Assembly (NCBI GenBank): GCA_032433765.1
Contig: JAVIAB010000102.1
Coordinates: 14,499,358 to 14,563,357, forward strand
Length of the DNA stretch: 64,000 nt
Source of the DNA: Megaustenia siamemsis
Taxonomy: Eukaryota; Mollusca; Gastropoda; Stylommatophora; Ariophantidae
Direction of reading: 5' to 3'
The notes beneath the pieces were generated by a model. The model ran no database searches and was not told where the DNA came from. It was given only the letters and a program-made list of their open reading frames with translations. Below are positions 1-8,281 of this stretch, one piece after another. A program made the position numbers and the translations under genes. Positions within the stretch are counted from its first letter, which is position 1, and the number at the start of each line of letters is the position of its first letter.

Positions 1-222
1 GTTAAAAGGTGTAAGGAAATGTTAAGGGTATGACTATGTTAAAGAGGTGTAAGGAAATGTTAAGGGTATGACTATGTTAAACAGGTGTAAGGAAATGTTA
101 AGAGTAAGACTATGTTAAACAGGTGTAAGGAAATGTTAAGGATATGACTATGTTAAAGAGGTGTAAGGAAAAGTTAAGGTATGACTATGTTAAAAAGGTG
201 TAAGGAAATTGTTATGGTACTT
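1..222. repeat. 38-bp minisatellite
   Basis: About six imperfect copies of a 38-bp unit containing GGTGTAAGGAAATGTTAAG; successive units start near 8, 46 and 84. The array runs off the left edge of the window. Confidence 0.9.
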
Positions 223-379
223 AAAATGATATCTTTACAACATTATCCAATTACTGGGGTCTGTCGGGAAAGAGGGGGGGGGGTGGAGACATGAGAATAA
301 AGCCCCCTGGTCCAGTGCAGTCGCTGCGAGGTGTACGGGTTTGAGTTTTTAATTAACCCCTCTCAGAAAAGATAAATGC
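223..379. other. Unassigned sequence with G-run
   Basis: Single-copy looking sequence with a G10 run near 274-283. The part from about 300 on may be the 3' body of the SINE that follows on the minus strand. No gene is seen. Confidence 0.4.
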
Positions 380-465
380 TGACCCTGCCAGGATTCGAAC
401 CCACGTTCTCTTGGTTTGAAGCGCGACAAGTTGTCGACTCAACCACCCGTTCTCCTAATGCTAAG

Positions 466-471
<6 letters not shown>
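380..471 (-). mobile_element. tRNA-derived SINE head (SINE3)
   Basis: Read on the minus strand this has a pol III B box (GGTTCGAATCC, reverse of 391-401) and a plausible A box (TGGTTGAGTCG, reverse of about 434-445), spaced as in a tRNA. The flanks do not close an acceptor stem, so it is a tRNA-derived SINE head and not a tRNA gene. Only one copy is seen in the window. Confidence 0.6.

Positions 472-541
<70 letters not shown>
472..541. repeat. (AT)n microsatellite
   Basis: About 70 bp of pure AT dinucleotides abutting the SINE3 head. Confidence 0.97.
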
Positions 542-546
<5 letters not shown>

Positions 547-699
547 GACGTTGTCATAATTTGGCATTGAGAAGAGATACGAGAATTGTGAAGGAAGTCC
601 TGAAATGGAAACCGGAGGGAGAATGAAAGAAGAGGCAAACCCAGAGAAACAATAAGTGTTATGAACACGAATACACTAAGAATAAAACTGAGTGAGAGG

Positions 700-1530
700 A
701 GGCGAAGGTGTGCCTCACAGCAGTAAAGCTGGAAGTTGTCAGCGACCCACAGGTGATGGCATGCTTCAAGGATCGGTGAACCAAAAATATCCAGAAATCT
801 GCTCCGCCTCTACGTGGTGCTGCCAGCAACAGACTAACCTGTTTAGTCTGGCTATGGTAGTAGGGATCGAAGAAGGAAGAAAACCAGGTACTCAAAAATG
901 TCGTGCTGAAGTCGGATGTGTTGGGCTGAAAGGCGCAAATATCACTGTTATACTGTAAACCACAAAGAAATTAGGTTAAATATAAAAATAAAAATTTTCA
1001 ACTCAAATGTTAAGTCGGTCCTATTATATGGCTGTGAAACATGGAGAACAACAAAATTGACAATCACGAAAATACAGACTTTCATTAATGGATGGTTACG
1101 CAGGATAAAAGAATGGAAATGGCAGGGCAAAATCACTAACATAGAATTATGGAAATGTACCAGTCAAACACCAGTGAATAAAGAGATACAGCGAAGACGA
1201 TGGCGCTGGATAGGATACACGCTACGGAAGCCAACTGAGAGTATTACACAACAGGCCCTTTTTTGGAATCCTCAGGCGAAAAGACAAAGAGGAAGACCAA
1301 TGAATTCTTGGAGAAGACAGATAGAAGCAGAGATGAAGATGATGGGGAAGACATGGAATGATCTTAAAAGAATGCCAAAAGACCTATGCTCCACTGGGAG
1401 CTAAAAAGGTAGAAGAAGACTGGAAACCACAACTCAACGCAGAGACGCCCACTTAACGTCCTTTTAAGGACGGATGATAAAGAGGTGTACTCCTTTAGCC
1501 ATCGGGTGAACGCAAGCAAGAAATCAAGCA
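700..1530 (+). mobile_element. SINE2 copy 1, split by a LINE fragment
   Basis: The two halves (700-956 and 1433-1530) match the uninterrupted SINE2 copies at 46951-47368 and 53447-53823. A flanking duplication (about 689-699 and 1531-1543, core GTGAGAGG) marks the insertion. A LINE A fragment sits inside at 966-1423. The copy is more diverged than the other two and its CCAA-type tail is reduced to GCAAGCAAG. Confidence 0.75.
966..1423 (+). mobile_element. LINE A 3' fragment (RTE-like), copy 1
   Basis: Encodes the C-terminal tail of a non-LTR retrotransposon protein: LLYGCETW, then an RRWRWIGYTLRKP block and KRQRGRP. It is inserted into SINE2 with a 9-bp duplication AAACCACAA (957-965 and 1424-1432). 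Compared with copy 2 it lacks about 30 bp before the end. It begins at the same point as the copies at 3389 and 26207. Confidence 0.8.
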
Positions 1531-1543
1531 CTGAAGTGAGAGG

Positions 1544-1722
1544 CAATAACAACTGGCATCGGCTTCCTTGTCAAGATTGTTAGGCTCGTCCAGAACGGAG
1601 ACGTGTTGCGAGATACACTGCGATTACGTTGCAAAGTCTGACACATGTAAGCAAAGATCGTCGGACACGGGAAATCTTGAATTTCTAACCCTTGCTCTGT
1701 CTTCAGATCGAAAGGACAATAA
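1544..1722 (+). mobile_element. Possible SINE5-like 3' end feeding a minisatellite
   Basis: The last 40 bp (TCTTCAGATCGAAAGGACAA followed by TAAATAGAGAG) resemble the 3' tail of SINE5 at 62500-62543 and of the copy at 60584. The upstream 130 bp are not clearly alignable by eye. The tail runs directly into the 19-bp minisatellite. Confidence 0.4.
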
Positions 1723-2151
1723 ATAGAGAGTAGGACAATGGATAAATTATAGGACAATGGATAGATTGTATGACAATGGATAGATTATAGGACAATGGAT
1801 AGATTGTAGGACAATGGATAGATTATAGGACAATGGATAGATTATAGGACAATGGATAGAGAGTAGGACAATACATATATTGTAGGACAATAGATAGATT
1901 ATAGGACAATGGATAGAGAGTAGGACAATACATATATTGTAGGACAATAGATAGATTATAGGACAATGGATAGATTATAGGACAATGGATAGATTATCGG
2001 ACAATAGATAGATTATAGGACAATGGATAGAGAATAGGACAATACATATATTGTAGGACAATAGATAGATTATAGGACAATGGATAGATTATAGGACAAT
2101 GGATAGATTATTGGACAATAGATAGATCATAGGACAATAAATAGAGAGTAG

Positions 2152-2416
2152 TTAAAAAAAAAAGTAAAGTACCCCCGTCACGCCAAGTGGCGTATAGAGA
2201 AATTTGGTGTTAGTGACCCTATATTTTACAGACCTTCAGCACATGATTTTTGGGGTAATGTGGTCGGTATTACGCCCGTGCTGCTTTACTTTCCCAGAAA
2301 AAAATCCGGTACCCATATAAGGCTGGGTGAACCCGGAAGCCGTCGGTTGGGATCGAACCCTACCCCTTGTCCTTTGTAGTCCAGTTCACTAACCACTGAG
2401 CTAAATAGAGGCTCCC
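2152..2416 (-). mobile_element. SINE1 copy (minus)
   Basis: Reverse copy of the tRNA-derived SINE1. It shows the tRNA-like head with B box GGTTCGATCCC (reverse around 2352), the conserved body, and the CGCCAAGTGGCG hairpin near its 3' end. It is flanked by a 14-bp duplication TAAATAGAGAGTAG at 2138-2151 and 2417-2430, which shows that it inserted into the minisatellite. Confidence 0.9.
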
Positions 2417-2454
2417 TAAATAGAGAGTAGGAAAATGGATAGATTATAGGGTAG

Positions 2455-2727
2455 GAGCCGCGATAGCTCAGTGGTTAGTGAACTGGACTATAAAGGACGA
2501 GAGGTCGGTACAAAGGACCCGGGTTCCCTCCTGATCGACGGCTTCCGGGTTCACCCAGCCTTTAATGGGTACCGGATTTTTTCTGGGAAAGTAAAGCAGC
2601 ACGGGCGTAATACCGACCACATTACCCCAAAAATCATGTGCCGAGGCCTGTAAAATTTACGGTCACTAATACCATATTCCCTATACGTCACTTGGCTTGA
2701 CGGGGTACTTTACTTTACTTTAATATC
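2455..2727 (+). mobile_element. SINE1 copy (plus)
   Basis: Head GAGCCGCGATAGCTCAGTGG (pol III A box TAGCTCAGTGG), degraded B box, body, 3' hairpin and a TTTACTTTACTTT tail. It lies 38 bp from the minus-strand SINE1 copy, so the two form an inverted pair. Confidence 0.9.
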
Positions 2728-2846
2728 GATTATAGGACACTAGATAGATTGTAAGGCAATAGACAAATTGTAGAACAATAGATAGATTACAGAATAATAG
2801 ATAGATTATAGGACAATAGGTAGATTATAGGACAATAGATAGATTG

Positions 2847-2960
2847 TTTATCTGCGCCCTTCGAGCCGTAGCCGGCCCATAGGGCGTAGACCAAGATACA
2901 CCTTCTCTTATCTGAATTTTTGTTCTAGCAGTTTTGTTTTAAGATATTTTATCAAATCTC
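2847..2960 (-). mobile_element. LINE H 3'-end fragment
   Basis: Matches on the minus strand the 3' untranslated end of LINE H at 30000-30095 and the two copies at 56697-57033 (shared CTTCGAGCCGTAGCC and the CATAGGGCGTAGACCAAGAT block). It interrupts the 19-bp minisatellite. Confidence 0.75.
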
Positions 2961-3388
2961 GGATAGATTGTAGGACAATAGAAAGATTATAGAACAATAG
3001 AGAGATTATAGGACAATAGATATATTACAGAACAATAGATAGATTATAGGACAATATATGGATTGTAGGACAATAGAAAGATTACAGAACAATAGGTAGA
3101 TTGTAGGACAATAGATAGATTGTAGGACAATAGATAGATTGTAGGACAATAGATAGATTACAGAACAATAGATAGATTATAGGACAATATATAGATTGTA
3201 GGACAATAGAAAGATTACAAAACAAGAGATAGATTATAGGACAATAGATAGATTGTAGCTTAAGATTGATAGATTGTAGAATATATATTGTACGACAATA
3301 GATACCAAAATACATAAAATGATACCAAAATAAGGATAGCAAAAGCAAGAGGATCGTTTGTTGCACTGGGAAACATATGGAAGTCCAA

Positions 3389-3868
3389 AGAAATTAGGTT
3401 AAATACAAAAATACAAATTTTCAACTCCAATGTTAAGTCGGTCCTATTATATGGCTGTCAAACATGGAGAACAACAAATTTACAATCATGAAGACAGACT
3501 TTCATTAATGGATGCTTACACAGAATAAAAGGATGGAAATGGCAGGATAAATTCACTAACATAGAATTATGGAAATGTACCAGTCAAATACCAGTGGATA
3601 AAGAGATACAGCGAAGACGATGGCTCTGGATAGGACAAACACTGCGGAAGCCAACTGAGAGTATTACACAACAAGCCCTTTTTTGGAATCCCCAGGGAAA
3701 AAGACAAAGAGGAAGACCAATGAATTCTTGGAGAAGACAGATAGAAGCAGAGATGAAGATGATGGGGAAGACATGGAATGATCTTAAAAGAATGGCAAGA
3801 AACAGAACAACTTGGAAAGTGTTTGTTGAAGATCTATGCTCCAATGGGAGCTGAAAGGTAGAAGAAGA
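3389..3868 (+). mobile_element. LINE A 3' fragment, copy 2
   Basis: Nearly identical to copies at 966 and 26207. An open stretch at 3594-3854 keeps the RRRWLWIGQTLRKP and KRQRGRP blocks to the end of the ORF, while the 5' part is frame-disrupted. The start (AGAAATTAGG) is the same as in copy 1. Confidence 0.8.
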
Positions 3869-4059
3869 CGACAATAGATATATTTTATATAGTGTGAAAT
3901 ACATGCAATGCATTCTATGTGATATTTTGTCTTGTAGATACCTTAGATGAAATTATATGCTGTTCCGACCCAAGACCTTGCGTATTCCTTTGCAGACATT
4001 CACGTAATTTGTTCATATTAGCTCGAGATGACATGGACAGACAGATCATCATTAACCCT
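3869..4059. other. No gene seen
   Basis: Unassigned sequence between LINE A and the next minisatellite; nothing recognisable on either strand. Confidence 0.5.
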
Positions 4060-5352
4060 GTCTTCTAACTCTGTCTTACAATCATTAACCTCTATCTCCA
4101 GACATTAAACTCTATAATTTCATTATTAACCCTATGTCCAGACATTAAACTCTAACATACAATCATTAACCCTTTCTCCAGACATTAAACTCTATCATCT
4201 CACCATTATCCATATTTAACATGAACTCTATCATTCCATAATTACACCTCTCTCCCAAAATTAACTCTATCCTCTTATCATTAGCCCTCTCTCCCAATAT
4301 TAACTCTATCCTCTTATCATTAACTCTGTCTCCCAATATTAACTATATCCTTTTATCATTAACTCTATCCTCCCATCATTAACTCTGTCTCCCAATATTA
4401 ACTCTATCCTCCCATAATTAACTCTGTCTCCCAATATTAACTCTATCCTCCCATCATTAACTCTGTCTCCCAATATTAACTCTATCCTCCCATCATTAAC
4501 TCTGTCTCCCAATATTAACTCTATCCTCCCATCATGAACTCTCTCTCCCAATATTAACTCTATCCTCCCATCATGAACTCTCTCTCTCTATCAATGAACT
4601 CTAAACTCTACCCTCCCATCATGAACTCTCTCTCTCTCAATTTAAACTCTACCCTCCCATCATGAACTCTCTCTCTCTCAATTTAAACTCTACCCTCCCA
4701 TCATGAACTCTCTCTCTCTCAATTTAAACTCTACCCTCCCATCATGAACTCTCTCTCAATTTAAACTCTACCCTCCCATCATGAACTCTCTCTCCCAATA
4801 TTAACTCTATCCTCCCATCATGAACTCTCTCTCCCAATATTAACTCTATCCTCCCATCATTAACTCTCTCTCTCTCTCTCTCTCTCAATTTAAACTCTAC
4901 CCTCCCATCATGAACTCTCTCTCCCAATATTAACTCTATCCTCCCATCATTAACTCTCTCTCTCAATTTAAACTCTACCCTTCCATCATGAACTCTCTCT
5001 CTCTCAATATTAACTCTATTCTCCCATCATTAACACTCTCTCAATATTAACTCGATCCTCCCATCACTAACTCTCTCCCAATATTAACTCTATCCTCCCA
5101 TCATTAACTCTCTCTCTCCCAATATTAACTCTATCCTCCCATCATTAACTCTCTCTCAATATTAACTCTATCCTCCCATCATTAACTCTCTCTCTCCCAA
5201 TATTAACTCTATCCTCCCATCATTAACTCTCTCTCAATATTAACTCTATCCTCCCATCACTAACTCTATCTCTCCCAATATTAACTCTATCCTCCCATCA
5301 TTAACTCTATCTCTCCCAATATTAACTCTATCCTCCCATCATTAACTCTATC
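4060..5352. repeat. CATCATTAAC-type minisatellite (left block)
   Basis: A run of CCATCATTAACTCT / CCCAATATTAACTCTATCCT units, mostly 38-40 bp as pairs of about 20-bp half-units. The stretch 4560-4990 is locally enriched in CTCTCT and TTTAAACTCTACC variants. A related block continues at 19997 on the other side of the Polinton and at 23447-24350. Confidence 0.9.
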
Positions 5353-5387
5353 TCTTAACTCATTCCGTACCTTCCGACAAAACTTTG

Positions 5388-5662
5388 CGCCATCCTGATT
5401 TCGGCTATTTACATTTCGCCGCACAGTGCGTCACTCTCAATTTAATTAGTGTGAACGTCATCAAACCATATTCTTTTTACATGTCTTGTATCATCTTGAT
5501 ATTGGTGAAATCTAATACCTTGTTCAATTATCTAAACATTCACATATAATATGTTATATGTTAGATAAATATAAATATGTAGATTGATTCTTAAAACCGT
5601 GAACAATGTTCTCTCTGAAATCTCTTCGTTGCGTCGATAAAAAGCTTCCGTACGAAAACAGT
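5388..5662 (+). repeat. Dispersed repeat, partner of 62185-62690
   Basis: Shares with 62200-62690 the ordered blocks GCCGCACAGTG, CTCTCAATTTRATTAGTGT, TCATCAAACCATATTCTTTT, CTTGTTYAATTATCTAAA and TCTCTGAAATCTCT. No coding capacity. It is probably an old non-autonomous element. Confidence 0.65.
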
Positions 5663-5666
5663 TAAC

Positions 5667-5672
5667 ATTAAC
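5667..5672. repeat. Polinton target-site duplication, left
   Basis: ATTAAC directly before the left terminal repeat, identical to 19997-20002. Polintons make 6-bp duplications. Confidence 0.9.
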
Positions 5673-6075
5673 AGTAGTATACATCTAGTGATAGGACCGT
5701 GGAAACTTCCGCCAGCGGCAGAATATTCCTTATATAAATAGTCTACCGGCAGATTTTTTTTTTCTTATATAAATAGTCTACCGGCAGCTTTTTTTTTTCC
5801 TTATATGAGAGTCTACCGGCAGATTTGTTTTTCCTTATATGAGAGTCTACCCGCCCATTTTTGTTCCGGTCGTGCTGACCTCCCGGTGACCTCTCGGGTG
5901 ACCTCTCGTGGCGGTGGTGGTGGTGTTGTGGTGACCTCCCGCGGCGGTGGTGAAGGGGTGGTGGTGGTATCATAACTTTCACATTCTTTGTACTTTCAAT
6001 GGTTCCGTAACTTTCATAAATCTATTCTTTCTTTATACTCTCATTCAATAAAAAACAGTGACAAGTTTATTTATT
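5673..6075 (+). repeat. Polinton left terminal inverted repeat
   Basis: Inverted copy of 19595-19996, nearly identical, starting AGTAGTATACATCTAGTGAT. It contains four subterminal direct repeats (TCTACCGGCAG class), a GGTGACCTC/GGTGGT-rich GC segment, then an AT-rich inner part ending near ACAAGTTTATTTATT. Beyond this the sides differ by an extra TATTTATT on the right. Confidence 0.97.
5728..5860 (+). promoter_or_regulatory. Subterminal direct repeats with TATA-like cores
   Basis: Four units, about 33-36 bp apart, each with CTTATATAAATAGTCTACC or CTTATATGAGAGTCTACC followed by a T-run. The first two contain TATATAAAT facing into the element. They could be transposase or terminal-protein binding sites, or inward promoters; the sequence cannot decide. 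Confidence 0.5.
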
Positions 6076-6637
6076 GTTTTTAAAAACTTCCTTTAGAATT
6101 AAAGGTAACAGCTTAGGCCGTTACACACGCTACACGCCAAATACGAAACACTGTGTTTAACGTTAAGCGAGAGATCAAAGAGTTCCCGGTAGGCGCGCCG
6201 CAAGGGGCCGCAAGATCAAAGAGTTCACGGTAGACGCGAGGCGACCTCGCGCAGCGCGCGAGGGACCGCAAGATCAAAGAAGCCGCCACCGGTGAGTACT
6301 TACTTCCCGCTGTGAAAACTCCGTAGCCGGTAAGTGTTCATCAGGAGAGTCATTTAACAGGGGAATTTTACGATACCGATGTTTTAATGTGAGACGCTTG
6401 GGGGTAATTAATATCTTTGCGCTGGTTCGTGTTCAAAGACCGTGTTTCGCTGTGAAAAGTTTTGATTGAATGTTTGAGTGCCAGACTGACCAGGGCTACG
6501 GACTTTTTATCATCTGAAGATTAGAATACCACTTATCAGGGGAATTTTATTGGGTGGTTGTTTTAATGTGGGATGTTTAGGGGAAATTAATATGTTTGAA
6601 GTAGAGAGTACTTGATCGATCAAAGAGGTTAGAACTG
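6076..6637. other. Polinton left non-coding region with direct repeats
   Basis: No ORF. Three copies of a GATCAAAGA motif (near 6173, 6213 and 6273) alternate with CpG-rich GGTAGRCGCG blocks. A 5' splice-donor-like GGTGAGTA lies at 6291. Two diverged copies of an approximately 75-bp block (CAGGGGAATTTTA ... TTTTAATGTGRGA ... AATTAATAT) lie at about 6350-6425 and 6530-6605. Confidence 0.6.
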
Positions 6638-6778
6638 TATATAAGTAGATCCAAGCAGCCAGGATTTTATTCTCACTCTCTGAAGCAGTTTAAACGAGTG
6701 TCTTGGCTGTAACGCAAGCAAGAGTGTGCTTGGCTGTACAAGTAAATTTTCTTTACAAATCGTAAGTAGAACCTTATT
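6638..6778 (+). promoter_or_regulatory. Plus-strand promoter and leader exon candidate
   Basis: TATATAA at 6638-6644 is followed 37 bp later by an initiator-like TCACTC. A short leader with a duplicated GTGTCTTGGCTGTA / GTGTGCTTGGCTGTA follows, then a consensus splice donor (GTAAGT) at 6762. The next plus-strand genes start at 13738 and 14807, both directly after splice acceptors. A long spliced leader is therefore possible but unproven. Confidence 0.4.
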
Positions 6779-7047
6779 TCATAGATTCTATACTGTCATT
6801 TATTTTAATTTAACAAAATAATTTAAAATTAAATAAATTAAAACAACTCAAATATGCTCTTTTTATAATGTTTATTTTCATAATGAAACATAAATTTATT
6901 TCAATACATCAACGTGGACAACACATGTTACACATTCAAATATTTATAATTGAACAATGATGATTTCAATAGTACAAATATGAATTCAAATCATCTGAAA
7001 AAAGTACACAAATAACAACATAGTCATGTATAAGTAATAAAAATATG
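6779..7047. terminator. AT-rich 3' region of the minus-strand genes
   Basis: No ORF. Minus-strand AATAAA signals occur at 6895-6900, 6871-6876 and 6799-6804, downstream of the PC4-like gene. They could end both that gene and read-through from the capsid block. Confidence 0.55.
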
Positions 7048-7587
7048 TCACTGTCCCACTGCAGAATTTATTAATTTTACTCGTCTCGGCTTCCTCGCTT
7101 TGTTGGAACTGTCTGTTTGGGCTAAATGGTTATCAAACACTGGTGAATACGAAGGTTGATTAGAGTTCAAAACACAGCCACCCTCCATTTTGACAAAGCC
7201 TTGATCAAAGACGGCGTAGGTAATTGGCGACTGAGTGGAAATTGAATCACTCGAGGCATACATATCTCTTGGTTCTTTCGGTTGCTCAACAAGAGGTGTA
7301 GTATAGTTGATGTTATCATAAGTTGCTAAAATGTCATCTCGCATATCAACTAGCGTGATAAATTCATCTCTCGAGAGAGTTATTCCAGTTCTGGTAGGAA
7401 ACTTAAGAAGACTCTCACCACGATATGACCTTATGTTTATCAATGGTCTGTTATGAAAAGCAGAAACTGAGACTGCCTTAACACCATCTTTGGACAGTGG
7501 AATTATAGTCTCATTTCTACGAGACATGAAAATACGTTGATCACATACATCAAATGAAGCTGGCATATTAACGCTAGCCGATTCCAT
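7048..7587 (-). CDS. PC4/p15-like ssDNA-binding protein
   Basis: 179 aa. Residues about 37-86 look like the PC4 (transcriptional coactivator p15) fold. A strand pair VSVSAFHNRPLINIRSY is followed by a KFPTRTGITLS turn and a helix DEFITLVDMRDDI, the same order as the strand-strand-GISL-helix core of PC4. PC4 proteins bind single-stranded DNA as dimers and help transcription or replication. The tail (residues 90-150) is low-complexity and the C-terminus is basic (KARKPRRVK). It is the last gene on the minus strand, 204 nt after the protease stop, and has its own CCAAT/GC-box/TATA promoter, so it may be expressed apart from the capsid block. In the element it could coat displaced strands during protein-primed replication or act on transcription. 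The assignment rests on pattern matching by eye; the ORF itself is intact. Confidence 0.7.
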   Translation of the reverse strand: MESASVNMPASFDVCDQRIFMSRRNETIIPLSKDGVKAVSVSAFHNRPLINIRSYRGESLLKFPTRTGITLSRDEFITLVDMRDDILATYDNINYTTPLVEQPKEPRDMYASSDSISTQSPITYAVFDQGFVKMEGGCVLNSNQPSYSPVFDNHLAQTDSSNKARKPRRVKLINSAVGQ

Positions 7588-7654
7588 GTTTGAATCACAC
7601 GACTTGGTAGCAGGGCTCTGAGTTTCTGTATGTAGTAGAACTGAGAACGGCTGA

Positions 7655-7755
7655 CCTTTATACCCTGTAACAAGTGGGGCGTGGCCAGCCTAATTATAGT
7701 AACCAATGGAATACGTTCTATTTATAGTAACTGATGCAATACGTCATCGGACGTG
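7655..7755 (-). promoter_or_regulatory. Promoter of the PC4-like gene
   Basis: Read on the minus strand: a CRE-like TGACGTA near 7740, a CTATAAATAG box (7718-7727), an ATTGG/CCAAT motif (7703-7707), a GGCCACGCCCC GC box (7675-7685) and TATAAA (7657-7662). The last box lies 70 nt before the ATG at 7587, which suggests a start site near 7630. Confidence 0.6.
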
Positions 7756-7791
7756 TTGAGACATGTTCAGAGAGCCGCCATCTTTGATGAG

Positions 7792-8277
7792 TCATGGGAA
7801 GTTTGTTCCACTCAGTCGATGGATCCAGGGCGTCATCAACCGATAAATGATACGATCGTTAATATGTTGTTTCGTTGAAAATGGCATGAGAATTCTGTTA
7901 ATGCTCGCACCACGACACTTTAAAATTATATAATAAACACAATATAGACCACACGTGTTGCTAAACAAGTCTTGTAACACTCGTGAGTTGTAGACGAATG
8001 GAACATGTGAATTCCTCTCGATAAAGTTTAAAATATCAATGTGCCTGGGAGGTAAACCGTAGGAATCAAAATACTCTATTTGGCCGAGGCCATTGTAAAA
8101 GATGGCCACCCAGTGTTCACCAGGTTTGTGGGCAGGGTCGGTGTTTACAACAAAGGCTGCAGTCTTGGTTTGATCGATGAGGGGCGGTAAGTGGTTTCGT
8201 GGGATGACACTAACAAGGGCGCAACGTCGAACAAAAACATCGGACATCAAGAGACTGTAAATATCCCCCGTGTTCAT
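7792..8277 (-). CDS. PRO: Adenain-type cysteine protease
   Basis: 161 aa, intact. The adenovirus-protease catalytic set is in order: His55 in GEHWVAIF, Asp71 in EYFDSYG, Gln102 and Cys109 in QDLFSNTCGLYC. The seven-residue Gln-to-Cys spacing and the His/acid positions match adenain (His54, Glu71, Gln115, Cys122). In adenoviruses and Polintons this enzyme is packaged and cleaves core and capsid precursors during maturation. It starts 4 nt after the major capsid protein stop and closes the packed minus-strand block. It is shorter than adenain (about 204 aa), as is usual for Polintons. No breaks are seen. Confidence 0.93.
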   Translation of the reverse strand: MNTGDIYSLLMSDVFVRRCALVSVIPRNHLPPLIDQTKTAAFVVNTDPAHKPGEHWVAIFYNGLGQIEYFDSYGLPPRHIDILNFIERNSHVPFVYNSRVLQDLFSNTCGLYCVYYIILKCRGASINRILMPFSTKQHINDRIIYRLMTPWIHRLSGTNFP

Positions 8278-8281
8278 TTTC

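Larger units (their letters stand above)
1713..3300. repeat. ~19-bp minisatellite, interrupted by SINE/LINE insertions
   Basis: Units of the form AGGACAATRGATAGATTAT repeat from 1713 to about 2151, 2417-2454, 2728-2846 and 2961-3300. Two SINE1 copies and a LINE H tail sit inside. Some units vary in blocks (for example units with ACATATATTGT recur with the same neighbours), showing local block duplication. Confidence 0.93.

Noticed and set aside
2455..2530. tRNA gene
   Set aside because: A and B boxes are present but there is no acceptor stem closure, and the copy continues into a dispersed body; it is a SINE head. The same applies to all other SINE1, SINE3 and SINE4 heads.
5743..5982. 79-codon His/Arg/Pro-rich frame in the left terminal repeat (also 19688-19939 on plus)
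   Set aside because: Lies in GC-rich subterminal repeats, reads through T-runs, is present at both ends only because the repeats are inverted, and has no domain.
7503..7706. 67-codon minus-strand frame upstream of the PC4-like ORF
   Set aside because: It overlaps the promoter and the PC4-like start in another frame, without conserved features.
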